64,000 bases of DNA. Source: Antilocapra americana (lineage: Eukaryota; Chordata; Mammalia; Artiodactyla; Antilocapridae). A program made the position numbers and the translations under genes. Below the pieces are notes generated by a model. That model was given only the letters and a program-made list of their open reading frames with translations, ran no database searches and was not told where the DNA came from. Shown one piece after another: positions 47,890 through 59,849 of the stretch; within the stretch, counting starts at the first letter, position 1, and every line of letters starts with the position of its first letter. The DNA lies in assembly GCA_007570785.1 (NCBI GenBank), contig ML660201.1:35826090-35890089 (forward strand), read 5' to 3'.

Positions 47890-50814
47890 CTGAAATAGGA
47901 AAATTTAAAAAATGAAGAGCCAAAGCACATTTAGCATCCCCCAAAGAAGAATGGAATTTTTTCTTAATTAGACTTAAATTTTCTGTTCCGGGAAACCTTG
48001 AGCTAACCAGAGGTGCTACAGGGTATTATAAAGACAGGGTTGCGCAGGCCCAGTGTCAATGCTGCTGAACACCCAGATGCTTTTAAACATCTGTCTACTT
48101 GGCTGATGCTCGGCTTCTAATCAGAAACCTTGGCAGCCTCTTTGTGTGCAAAATGACCAATTCATTAATGACATAAATAAAACTCAAAGCTTAAAGAAGA
48201 AAATTTGATCCAGGGAAAAAGATCCAATGCTGGTCCCTCTTCAGTACCTATCAAGGATCACCAAGATAACTGCAATAGGATGGTGGGTGATAGAATAAAA
48301 ATAAGTAATGGTTTCTTATCAAGCCAAATTGGAAACCCTAAGAACATGGACTTGGGAGATCACTGTGTATTTTCACTTGTTCCAAAAGCCTGTCCTACAT
48401 CAATATGCCAGGAATAGAGGTTTTACTGAAATGAGGACATACTTAGATTTTCACCATCAATGCTGGACTCTCTACTCCGTACACAGAATAAGCAAAACCC
48501 CTTTTCAAACCGTGGTTCTCATCTGCGACTAGCTGTAAGGACAACAGAAAGAAGGGGGAGAAAGGGGACAAAGTTGGGAGCTGGAGTAAAGACAGACCTA
48601 GAGGCAAGAGCCAGTCTTGTTACAGCAAAGCGGAAATTGAGGGCGATGTGAGAGAGTGAAACCACAAAAAACGAGAGCATGTGGAGATACACCCATGAAC
48701 AGACAGAAATACATTATAAAGTCAAGGAAGAGGAAGTGCAAAGAGTGTGAGTCAAGAAGACAAGCACAGGGAATTCCTGGAATATTCCAATCTCAGCGCT
48801 CCTAAAGGCTTTTCTGTGCGTGTGACACCTGGCCAGTCAGGCTGAACTGTGGCGCTCCCTCCTGAGTGAGGACTGAGAACAGAAGTCCGTGAATCTGGAC
48901 AGAAATCAAGCATCATGAAAATCACCAGTGAACTCTGTAAGGAGCCCACGAGGGCTCTCAGTAAGGCTCGTGTCAGTTTCCCCACCAACCGCAGTCAAAA
49001 CCCGGATTCCTCAGGGCACTGTGGAGGCAGCAATTGCAATGAGTGCAGGATGCCCTTTCCGGTCAGACACTCGCTTGGCTGGGGGTGGAGAGGAGCTTAC
49101 CATGTGCACAAAAAAGAGATGCTCCTCTGGCACTGAGCTGCGATGACGTGCTCAGTCATGGAACTAGCATGTGGCGATGACTGAGGTTGTTTTTAAGATT
49201 GTATTTTTCTCTTTAGACCAGCCTGCAGTGAGACTGTTCATTGAGACTTAGTTTAAGTGGGTGAAACTTAAACTGTGGGTTCTTATGGAACTGCTTTATC
49301 ATAAAAGCTCCAAGGACCAGGTGAAATAAAGTAGATGCAACCGTCTCCTAATCTTTGTCTGAATTATATGGGCTCAGTAATGTATTAGGATATAGTTCCT
49401 CTACAATTTACCTATGCAGACTTTTCCAAATGTTGATCTTCTTTTATTAATTTAACAACTACTTTTTGAATCCATCTATGCCAGGTATTTGTAGACAAAT
49501 AAGAAATAATGTAGGCAAAGAAAAAAGAGAGCAAACCAATATGAAGTGTGAAAATAGCAGTAACGTGCATTTTGGCAAATGTATTTACTGTTTGTCCTTT
49601 GTGTCAGGCAAAAGAAAAAGAAGTGGAAAAATAAAAAATATAAAACACTCTCCAAATAGTTAAAACTCACAGGAGACCATGGCTTATTAACATACACCAG
49701 AACCACTATCTACATCTTAAATTCCAATCATTTAGTTAGAAGCTAATGCTAGGAACAGCAAGATTATCTTGAAACGTTCTTGTTGAATGCATTATCTTTT
49801 CATTCTACCAAAATGAAAGAAAGGGAAATAACTTCAGATGAAATCAAATGAGAATCGGCACAAAAGAGAGTTATGGCTGTTCGGAAAGAAACAGAGAGAT
49901 GCCATCTGTTTTCTAAAGATATTTTAGACAACTTTTGAGAAGTGGACTAGGGACAACCACACCGCTCTATTGATTATGCTGGATTGGATATATGGTCCTC
50001 TCCCCGGGTTAAGACAGATATGAACGTTAAAACTGTTTTATGGGAAAGTTACTGTCTGTATGTAACAGGCCGCTTTAAATATTAACTTTCTGTATTCATA
50101 TTTTAATATCCAAAAGACAGTCTATTTTACAGATAAGTGACCTGTAAATTTCCAACAGAAAAAATAAGTATCTCTTCCTGAATTTATTTTGTAGAAGTGC
50201 AAGTTTCAAGAAAAGACTTTTGGGGCTCTGAAATTAATGACTCAAGAAAAATAAGGTTTTCTGGCATCTAGGCAAGAAAGTTAGATCCAAAATGAATGAC
50301 GATAACAAAGACAATGCGGCTCATGATTTTTTTAAATTAAACTTTTAATCCTCCTGATAACTGTAGAGCCACATGTATTTTTAAGAAATAATATAGAGCT
50401 TCTGTGTCCCCTTTATTCAGTTTCCCCAAATGGCCAAATCTTATAAAACTAAAGTACTATGATATGTACTTCTTTAAGCTAATATTGTCCAGCTTGCCCA
50501 TCAATACTATTCACTGTTGGTATTATCAACTCTCACATTTAATTCAGATACACGGTATCCTGCCCTATATTTGTACTGTGTTCAACTCAGTTTATATGAT
50601 CCAGGCCTAACAAAGCAAATGGATCCTCATTTCTCTAAAAATGCTGGAATATTTATGAACTCATCTGACATTTTAAGAACAGGAGAATAAAGCTGTTCCT
50701 AGGTTCATGCATATTTGAAAAAAAAGAACAAGACAGGTTTTTCAGCACCCAAGTTTATAGAGAAACATACATTAAAACTTTAAAGAGAATAGAAGATACA
50801 ATTCGATGTTTACA
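47890..50814. other. Intron without recognised gene or repeat
   Basis: A 2.9-kb stretch, GC-balanced around 48.2-49.15 kb and AT-rich afterwards. Several 60-78-codon frames overlap on both strands without recognisable products. Confidence 0.4.
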
Positions 50815-51414
50815 TTTAACACTGCATGCCCCAATGTTCATCACAGTACTGTTTACAATACCTAGGATGTGGAAGCAACCTAGATGTCCATCAGCAAAAA
50901 AATGGATAAGAAAGTCGTGATACATATACATAATGGAATATTTCTCAGCTATTAAAAAGAACACATTTGAATCAGTTCTCATGATGTGGATGTAACTGGA
51001 GGCTATTTTACAAAGTGAAGTAAGTCAGAAAGAAAAACACCAGTACAGTATATTAACACATATATATGGAATTTACAAAGATGGTAATGACGACCCTATA
51101 CGTGAGAGCAAATGAGACACAGATATAAAGAACAGACTTTTGGACTCTGTGGGAGAAGACAAAGGTGGGATGATTTGAGAGAACAGCACTGAAACATGTA
51201 TATTACCATATGTAAAACAGACGACCAGTTCAAGTTTGATGTATGAAACAGGGCACTCAAAGCTGGTGAACTGGGACAACCCAGAGGGATGGGATGGGGA
51301 GGGGGGTTCAGGATGGGGGACACATGTACACCCGTGGCTGATTCATGTCAATGTATTGTAAAAATCACCACAGTAAAGAAATTAGCCTCCAATTAAAATA
51401 TATTAATTTTTTTA
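50815..51414 (+). mobile_element. Ruminant L1 3' end
   Basis: tgccccaatgttcatcacag, aacctagatgtccatcagca, gtgaagtaagtcagaaagaa, then the ruminant 3' UTR with a G-rich block at 51286-51306 and caggatgggggacacatgta, ending gcctccaattaaaatatatt. Confidence 0.9.
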
Positions 51415-53114
51415 AATGGTTGGTACTTTAAAAAAAAAAAACCTCTCCTATGGAATCATGTTAGATTATTTATGGGATATTAGCCTGTCTAGCATGATGT
51501 CATAAATTTTGAAGTCATAAGCACAGTTTGAGAAGTAACAAAGATTTATTTCCACTTCTCAGAAAGCTGTGCTTCTGAATTTCAGAGACAGATGCATTCA
51601 TATTTGGATGGCTGTGCTCTAAAGTGAGGCGCATGTGCCCACAGATAGGCAACAACTTGTGGATCACTCTGGAGGCCAGCAGAGTGACAGAGATTGATAA
51701 TCAGCTTCTGGAAGACCAAGGTCATGAATCAACTTGCACTGAGTGAACCCTACACTTGTCTAAAACCTGTCACTGGAGATACCAAGCTGAAAGCTGTCAG
51801 TGAAACGTGTTATCTTTGCAGAAGGCTGTCAAGCGTTGCAAGTCAAGTAGAAAACTGTATCAGAGAGCCCAGCAAATTGTCTTTGGCAGGCTTCCAGAAT
51901 GTGGCACCAAGGTGGCACTCAACCCCCAGATCGGATTACCCCGGCAGAGCAAAGCTCTGTCCACCATATTCAGGCTGTCTGTGGAGTAATATTCCCATCA
52001 CGGATCTCCAAAGGACACTCACATTTGAAACACAAAGCAGAGCCACTGTTAGAGAAAATCGGAACTGTAACTATAAACACACCATCTAAACTCGGGGAGT
52101 AGAAAGTACAGGTGAAAAGGTGTGTACACATAATATCACTGGCACACAAGTGTGTCCTGAGCAGCTGCTCAAATGGATGAATCGAGGTACAGGAGAAGGT
52201 AGCCCGCTGTAATGCTCGAAGACCTGTTTATGGGGACATTACGAAAAAGAGCTCGAAGCCATGAACCACTGTGTTGAGTGGGAAACAATTCTAAGATCAA
52301 GTCAGACCAACCCAAAGCGATCAGCCACAAAAAATCTCTGACAAATGCTGGTTCAGAGAAAGAAAATGGAGCCCTAAAGTTGTATGTGAAGCCACTTAGG
52401 TGATTTTTGTTTTTTTTAACAAAGGCACTCAGTGACCCACAACATGAATGGAACCAAAAGACGGATAATGAAGTCATTTTAGCTCTGCATGAGGGCTTCA
52501 GGCAGCTAAGGCTCCTGGAGGGATTGCCAAGAGTCCTCTGTACTGACATCCTTGGTTACAAAGGGATCGTTTCAGAGAGAGAGAGAGAGTGAGTCAGTTT
52601 TAATGGGCTGGGTTATAAGAGTAGAAAAATAAGATAAGAAAAATACCTTTAGCACCACAGAATCCCAGTTAACTCGAGGCACACATGTAATGTAACACCT
52701 GGGCATTTATTTTCAAATCAAACAGAGGGGCAGAGCAAGGCAATCTCTGTGACTTCCATCAACAATGTATACCTGTTATTTGCATGGTAGTGATTAAGAG
52801 GGAAGCACTTTGCACTAGCAATCCTGAAAATGTGGTACTTCACATGCATGGACCCTAAGTGAAAGGTGAGGTAGGTAAAAGGAAGCTGGAGGATCAAAGT
52901 GCTGGTCTGATACACAAAGGGATAAGACAGTGTTTATCTGTATTGTAATACAAGACAAATACTAACAAATCAAATCCTCAAGGGAGATAAGAAATGCATT
53001 TCCATCTAGGCATTTGGCACGGTGATGTCTAGAGGAGATTTCTGTAATGACAGAATGTTCTCTGACTGTGCTACCTGTTATGGTAGTCACTAGCTATATG
53101 ACATGTAGCTAGTA
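51415..53114. other. Intron with unexplained medium-length open frames
   Basis: No transposon recognised. Contains a 131-codon plus-strand frame (51694-52089) and a 126-codon minus-strand frame (52169-52549), plus a (GA)n run at 52577-52591. No domain or splice-site-flanked exon is recognisable. Confidence 0.4.
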
Positions 53115-53762
53115 CAATACGGCCCAAAGAAATCTATAGGTTCTTTGACATTCCTATCAAAATTCCAATGGCGTTTTTCACAGAAAAAGTTAAAATTATC
53201 CTAAAATTCCTATAAAACCACCAAAGACCCTGAATAAGAAAAGGAATCCTTAGAAAGAACAAAGCTGGAAGCATTATACTTCTTGATTGCAAATTACGCT
53301 CCAAAGCTATGATAATCAACACAGTATGGAACTGGCATAAAAATAAACACATTAACTAATGAAATAAGATCTAGAGTCTAAGAAATAAACCCACACATAT
53401 GAATATTTGCTCATTATTGACAAAAGAGCCAAGAATACTCAATGGGAAAAGGATAGTCTTGTCAATAAATGGTGTTAGAAAGATGAGACATTTACATACA
53501 AGAATGACGCTGGACCACTACCTTATATCCCTCATGAAAAGTACCTTGAAATGGATTAAAGGCTTAAATGTAAGACCTGAAACTATAAAATTCCTAGAAG
53601 AAAACATAGGGAGAAAGCTCCTTGACATTGGTCATGTCAGTGATAATTTGGATATGACACTAAGAGAACAAACAACAAAAGCAAAAACAACAAATGAGAC
53701 TCACTGAAATAAAAAGCTCTGCACTGTGAAAGAAACAACCAATAAAATGAAAAGGCAAAATG
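53115..53762 (+). mobile_element. L1 LINE ORF2 fragment
   Basis: cctatcaaaattccaatggc, aaagaccctgaataagaaaa, aacacagtatggaactggca, gaaatggattaaaggcttaa, ttcctagaagaaaacatagg. The 102-codon frame at 53399-53707 is the L1 ORF2 remnant. Confidence 0.85.
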
Positions 53763-53785
53763 TTTTCTGCCAATTATATCTTAAC

Positions 53786-54001
53786 GTGTGCTCAGGCACT
53801 CAGTCATGTCTGACTCTTTGCAGCCCCGTGGATTATAGACCGCCAGGCTCCTCTGCCCAAGGAATTTTCCAGGCAAGAATACTGTAGTGGGTTGCAATTT
53901 CTGACTCCAGGGAACTTCCTGACCGAGTGATTAATACATGTCTTTTGCATTCCCTGCATTGGCAGGCGGATTCTTTACCACTAGTGCCACCTGGGAAGTC
54001 C
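53786..54001 (-). repeat. Bov-tA SINE with near-perfect 11-bp target-site duplication
   Basis: Reverse orientation, full length. Flanks tatatcttaac (53775-53785) and tatatcttgac (54002-54012) differ at one base. Confidence 0.93.
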
Positions 54002-54249
54002 TATATCTTGACAAAGCTGAAAAAAGTAAAGGTGACCCCTACACCTCTACCCCTAAAATACAAAGATATGAATGTGTGTCTCCTCTGCTTTTCAACATTG
54101 CAAACAGACACCCTAAGAAGGCAGGAAACAAAAACAAAACTATACGTGGCTACTAAAACTAAGGGAATAAATGTAACTCTTACTTAGCTTTAATTAACTT
54201 AAGTATAGCTACATATGGCTAGTAGTGACCATATCAGAACAGAGGTCTC

Positions 54250-54500
54250 AAAGTTCATTCTATATACTTTACATGGACTGACCCACTCAAATCTTTACAA
54301 TCCTATGAGATTGATACAATTTCATTATCCATGTATGTTTCTATCTTTATATGTTTACCCTATCACATTGAAAAAACATCTTCAAGCACAAAGTGGTTAG
54401 GCAGTTTGCCCCAAATCACACAGCTAGTAAAGCAAGCAGCCGGCTCTCAAAGCGAGGGTCAATTCCAGAGCTCGGACTCAGCTCTATGTTCTCTATAGCA
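54250..54500 (-). repeat. MIR-type SINE
   Basis: Reverse MIR: actcaaatctttacaatcct, gatacaatttcattatccat, gttaggcagtttgccccaaa, tcacacagctagtaaagcaa. Lies about 100 bp downstream (transcript sense) of the 54602-54781 exon. Confidence 0.65.
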
Positions 54501-54601
54501 ATGTGCACATCTAAAGGAACCAGTCATGGTTAAGATACAGACTAGAGATACCAGAAACATTTCATGTTGCCCTACAGACAGGTAAAGAAGTTGCAGTTTA
54601 C

Positions 54602-54781
54602 CTGTTTTCCCTGTGTTTTTCATCCAGGTCTTGTTAGAAGACTCACTGTCGAAGCCATCAAGTTGCAGGTCCTGGTACTCTTCGCTGACACGAGCATGCT
54701 GGTCTGAAATGTCTACAGGCGACTGCTGACGGCCCCCACAGCTGACACTGGATGTGACCCAGTGCTCAGGACCGTAGGCGC
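54602..54781 (-). CDS. PTPRG: PTPRG coding exon (probably exon 3), first half of carbonic-anhydrase-like domain
   Basis: Receptor tyrosine phosphatase gamma is a single-pass membrane protein whose extracellular carbonic-anhydrase-like domain binds contactins. This 180-nt exon reads on the minus strand from an acceptor ending ttttctcttaacag to a donor gtaaac. It carries 2 nt of a split Gly codon, 59 whole codons and 1 nt of a split Val codon (phase 1 at both ends). Visible landmarks are GPEHW (exon residues 3-7), QSPVDI (19-24) and an N-linked sequon NKT (49-51), ending KNTGKT. GPEHW and QSPVDI are carbonic anhydrase family signatures. The residue matching the CA2 proton shuttle His64 is Lys (residue 58). 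From memory of the human protein about seven residues differ, but the frame is open and the splice sites are intact, so it looks functional. The alternative PTPRZ1 fits less well. Exon number is from memory. Confidence 0.95.
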
Positions 54782-55095
54782 CTGTTAAGAGAAAACCAGA
54801 TTTCAATCCTTGTGTCTCAAGGGGCACGGATGGAATGAATAAGACACACAAAAGTCAAGCACTTCATCTGCCAAGGTACATTTTCCTATGTAGCCCCACC
54901 CTAATGATGTTAGTGTACTTGAAAACTATCAGCCCAAGCCACTTGCTGGACAGGGCAAGAAAATGTGAGGAAAAAAAACAAAATGTTACTTGAGATAGTT
55001 TTGCTTCTTGATTTGTAATCAAATATTTGCTCATTTTATCTGTTACCCAATTAAGAAAATTGAGCAGAAAGTTCTCAGTCATTCACGTTTTAAAA

Positions 55096-55500
55096 AAATG
55101 GAGCCCATTATCCAGAGTGAAGTAAGCCAGAAGCAAAAACAACAATACAGTATATTAACACATATATATGGAATTTAGAAAGACAGTAATGAGAACCCAA
55201 CATGGGAGACAACAAAAGGAACGCAGATGTATAGAATAGACTTGTGGACTTTGTGGATGAGGGTAAGGGTGGGATGAGATGGGAGAAGGGCATTGAAGCA
55301 TGTTAATTGTCATGTGTCTAATCAATCGCCAGCCCAGGATTGATGCTCGGGACTGGTGCAGCGAGATTTCCCGGGGGGGAGGGAGGAGGGAGGGGGGACC
55401 CGGAGGGGAAGCATATGTAAACCCATGGTGATATCATGACAATGTATGGCAAAAACAATAATAAAAAAAATAATAATAAAAAATAAATAAATAAAAAAAT
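55096..55500 (+). mobile_element. Ruminant L1 3' end, 5'-truncated
   Basis: cagagtgaagtaagccagaa, ttaacacatatatatggaat, then tgatgctcgggactggtgca, a G-rich block at 55373-55397 and an A/T-rich tail. Shares family features with the copy at 50815-51414. Confidence 0.88.
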
Positions 55501-56076
55501 TTGCTTTAAAAATAATTTTCCTAAAATAAACAGAGCATTTATTCACAAGAAAACATCTTCATCAATTTAGCATGTTCTGCTATTGTGAACATTATATGAA
55601 ACACTTATGTTTCTAGGAATTTCTGAACTGGGAAAAAAAAATTAAAAGCAACACAACACTGGATGAGAGTCACTACAAATAATGTAATCAATAGGATATG
55701 GTTTTCCTTTGGCTAACTGTGAGATTTTTCAGTGTAGCCAGTTTGAACACATATGTATTAAGGCACTCACTTCTCTTTCTCAGCCCCTCTCTGTCATAGG
55801 AGATGGGGATACAAAGCTACCTGAAGATTGGATTCAGCATTCATATAAATAAAGATTTTGGAAGGACATATGCCATGGAAATAGACTAAGAGAATGCAGC
55901 TATCATGCATAACCCTAATGAGTGTCAAGCAGGCACAGGGAGAGAAAATTTTATAACTTTCATGACATGACAAAGCAGAAGTAGTCAACTAGAAAAAAAA
56001 TCATTTACTAGAGAGATTAAGATAAATTTTTTGTTTGAAAACCAGATACAGAATAGGTCTAAACTGTATAATTTTT
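55501..56076. other. Intron without recognised gene or repeat
   Basis: AT-rich; nothing recognised. Confidence 0.45.
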
Positions 56077-56283
56077 CAGTTTTTTATTTTATATTGGACT
56101 ATAGTTCATTTACAATGTTGTGTTAGTTTCAGGTATACTGCAAATTGATTCAATTATACATATACATATGTATTCTTTTTCAAATTCTTTTTGCACAGCA
56201 GTCATTACAGAATATTGAGTAGTTTCCAGTGCTATACCATAGGTCCTTCTTAATTATCTATTTTATATACAGCAGCATGTTAA
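56077..56283 (-). mobile_element. L1 3' UTR fragment, reverse orientation
   Basis: cagttttttattttatattg, atagttcatttacaatgttg, ttagtttcaggtatactgca, gagtagtttccagtgctata: typical reverse of an artiodactyl L1 3' end. Confidence 0.75.
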
Positions 56284-58447
56284 TAATTGTATAATAATTA
56301 GAAGATAAAACTTAGGCTTCTCAATCAATACAGTTTAGGGTGTGTATAATAAACATATGCACATACGTGTATTCCTAGCGGGGATTTTTTAGCTTTAAAT
56401 TTCTTCACATATCAAATAAAAGACGATGAAGGGCCAAAGTGACTTTAGGTGATCAACTCATCCATGAACCCATTCCTGTCTGCCTCATTCCAAACTTAGC
56501 CTTGCATGATGGAAGACAGGAGGACATCTTAGGTCTCCCTCCTGCCAAGTAAGAGTCCACATCTGTGCCCAACACCCACCACACGCTCATTGACCCTGGA
56601 TTTCCCCATCCCCCTATGTCTGATACAGCTCACAGCAGATACAAACAGGGGTACCATGAACAAAGGGGTGACCGCAAAAAACCTTTTCAGTCACAGTAAT
56701 GGAAGATTCTTGGCTGCAAGAGTAACTGACAAAGCTGCCCCCAAAATCATTCAAATGCTTGCTGGCTGGTAAAGAGCTCAGCCTCTCTTTTCCCTAATCC
56801 TCATCCCAAAGACTAAGATAAAAGAGACTATCAGAAAGAACACACTCACTGATGGGCAAAGATTTAGTGCCCTCAGGGCATGTTTCAAAACTACTCATAA
56901 GTGCCAGAAGTCTTTCTGCAAAAAGTTAGCATCACCACTTCCTTTACTGTAGGATTCCAACCACATTAGGAATTGTCAAAGGCTGTTTCCTCATGTCATG
57001 TCACCTCTTGATCAAATTCCCTAAGACTGAGATGAGTCACGAATGAACAGAGTGTGCATTTGCGTATGTTTCACCTTTCATCAATACAGTTGAAGAAAAA
57101 AAGGAGAGGGAAGCAGACGGAAATGGCTCCAATTATCCTATTTGCTCTAGATTTTCTTCCACATACCAAAAAGATTCCTTAAAAAATTGAATAAAGCGCC
57201 ATTGATATATTTGATAGCTGAGCACCATGTTAATTCTGGCTAAGCTACAACTGGGCCTCTATGTTGCAAATATGGAAACTGAAGTGTTAGAATAGTGTGT
57301 GTGTGTGCATGTGTGTATGTATATAATATTTTCAGAAACTCACTACCACAATAAAATTACACTCCATGGAAAAAATGCATGGTAAAAAATCAATTCTAAC
57401 ACATGTGACTCCAAAGAACTAAGAACACAAGCCATCATTTGTGAAAACACCTAGACACCTGGTAGTTATTCTACTAATAAAAAAAAAAATACTCTGTAAC
57501 CTCTGATATTTGCCATTCACATTATTTCTCATAACGTGACAGACATGGGTGAAATATGAGTTAGCACTCTATAAAAATATAATCAGGGTTCGTATCAGTG
57601 AGATTCATTTATTCACTGGTAACAATCTGAAGATTTAAGCCAACTACCATGCTCGCTTTCACACTTCTACCCAATATATGCTCAAGTGCAATTTTAATTG
57701 AAACTGATCTTCCACTTCAGATTTTAAATTAATTCTTCTTTGGAGTGCTTCATGCTCCAGACACCCTTGCTTTGCAAAAACCCCTTATGTCATTAGTGGA
57801 GGAAATAGAACACTTTTTCCAAGCTTGCAAGTATCGATTACCTATTCTCACGTTGAAGCACCACTGCCATTCCACACTGTATAAATCTCTTCAGTGTTCA
57901 GACACTTTATAAAGGACTGAGAATTATATCATTAATCATTTCCAGATGCACAAGTCTCATAGCATTGAATGCTTTGTTTTTCAAAACTTTTTTGAGTAAA
58001 TGCCTTTAAGCTAAAAACATGACTCAAAACAAAACAAAACCACTGTGGTTAACTGAAACCTAGTTTTGAAGGAGGGAAAACAATTAGCAAGAATCCTTCC
58101 TCTCTCAGGTCTGGGATTATCCACCTAAAATAAGAAGAAAAAGTCACGTGCATTTTTGGTTCCTCTTATTGATTCTTTCTTAGAATATCTGCATTTTAAC
58201 AGCTGGATCTATTTAAGGCAGTTCACAAACTCTGACATGACAATCTGATATGCAAGGCTATCTACTCAAAAAGGGGAGGCATGGGGCTCAGAGCTAGAAA
58301 CCGCAGGGTGGCTTGGCTGCCAAGAGTAACTCCCTGTTCACCTGTTAAGAGTCTGGTATGAATTAGATTTGTTTGAGACACACTGCCAACATATTAGTAC
58401 CAAGGGAATTTAACAATGACTTTGTCTCAATCTAGAATGAAAAATAT
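56284..58447. other. Intron without recognised gene; short (TG)n
   Basis: About 2.2 kb of mostly unique sequence. A (TG)n/(TA)n tract lies at 57294-57325. No exon recognised. Confidence 0.45.
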
Positions 58448-58563
58448 TTTCTTTTTTCTTGGCTGGACACAAGGGAGGTATTAATTTCCTGACCAGGGCT
58501 CAAACCCATGCCCCATGCAGTAGACGTGGAGAGTCTTAGTCACTGGACTCCCAGGGAATTCCC
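58448..58563 (-). repeat. CHR-2-type SINE
   Basis: Reverse orientation: cttttttcttggctggacac, ctgaccagggctcaaaccca, ending ggactcccagggaattccc. Confidence 0.8.
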
Positions 58564-59849
58564 AGTACTTTCCTTTTAATAAACTCAAAGAATACATCTG
58601 AAACTCCTAGCTGAAGGTTTTGACCTCAGTGTAAATACCCCCTTGCCAAGGAGGCTTTCATGAGCAATGCACAAGGTTCTGTATTCTCCTGGCAATGGGT
58701 TCTTGTTTTCCTAAGGATATCTTATCATGAATGTAATATTTTACTTTTTAGTGTCTGGCTTCCCCACCCCCTCATTACTCTATGAGAACAGGTTCCTTCT
58801 CTACAGTGTTTGACTTGATTTACTGTCGAGCATAGAACTTTATAGACAATGAGTTCCTAGTATACATATTTTTACCACAAATAGCTGAATTGGAAGATGA
58901 CATTAAGAAATCTTCCATAGGTCTGTCTTCTCATGACATGTTCTCTGTCATTACTTTGGTTTTAATTTTACACTTCTATCTGCTGATTTCTTCCTAGGTC
59001 TTCATTTCCTGAACTCAAGATGACAGTTTTCAAAGTGAACAAACATTTCTTCATTAAGACATTAATCTGAACAGTGATACAGTAACAAAGATATGATGCG
59101 CAGGAGAGAATCTATGTGTAAACTTAACAAGTCTACCAACATCGATTAAGGTTTAAAAGAAAAGAATGTGATAAAACTTTGCTTTCAAACCTTTTGGGAA
59201 ATGATTATTTTTAAGGTGCTCATTTTCCCTAAGCTTTAGCAGAGCTCTCTAATCAAAGAAGGTCAGTCAAGAAGGAAACTCAGTCTTCTTCATTCCTTTA
59301 TCACCAAAGTCACTTCAATACTGACTCAACAAATGCTCAGTACCAGGCTCAGTGCTAAGAAAGGATGGTTGGGGGGTGGAGATGCAACAGATGCCTCTGT
59401 CAGCTCATCTGCGCAAGGAACTGGGAACATCAGTGATTTGACCTCAAAGGCTGGTTATTAAGATCAGATGAGATAATCCACAGAAGATACTCAGTATAGG
59501 AAAAAAACAATAGAAACTCAGTACGTGGTGGCTGGTGTGATTATTGCCACTGTTACTGTGTTATAAAATGCATAGCAATCCCTCAAGAACCAACTGTATA
59601 TAATGAAGGAAATAATCGTGCAGCCCAAGCAAGGGGTAAGGTAGGTGGAGGCAGGCATTATGCGCTACACAGGGAGAGAGGAGAGACACTTGAGGGAGAG
59701 AAATTTACACCAGAAGTGGATAGAAATTTACCAGGTCCGAGTGCTTCCCACATGGGCAGAAGACAAGAGTCAAAAGTACAGCTGACCCCTTCAAGAGGTG
59801 AAGTTTAATCCTAGTACCTGCTGCATTTAAGGACTAGCTTCCCAAGAAT
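58564..59849. other. Intron with weak L2/MIR remnants
   Basis: Possible L2 3'-end pieces at about 58740-58880 (plus) and 59315-59400 (minus, with actcaacaaatgctcagtac), and a MIR-like patch at 59450-59560. No exon recognised. Confidence 0.4.

Larger units (their letters stand above)
40525..54601 (-). other. PTPRG: PTPRG intron, complete, 14,077 bp, phase 1
   Basis: The intron is bounded by the donor GT at 54601-54600 and the acceptor AG at 40526-40525, both read on the minus strand. It contains Bov-tA copies near 40.9, 41.2 and 53.8 kb, MIRs near 43.1, 44.2 and 54.3 kb, L1 fragments near 44.4-46.1, 47.4-47.9, 50.8-51.4 and 53.1-53.8 kb, and a BovB tail at 46.8 kb. I see no further exon in it. 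Confidence 0.93.

Noticed and set aside
54459..54851. Continuous minus-strand frame of 130 codons treated as a single gene
   Set aside because: Only the central 180 nt is the PTPRG exon; both ends extend into intron beyond clear splice sites.
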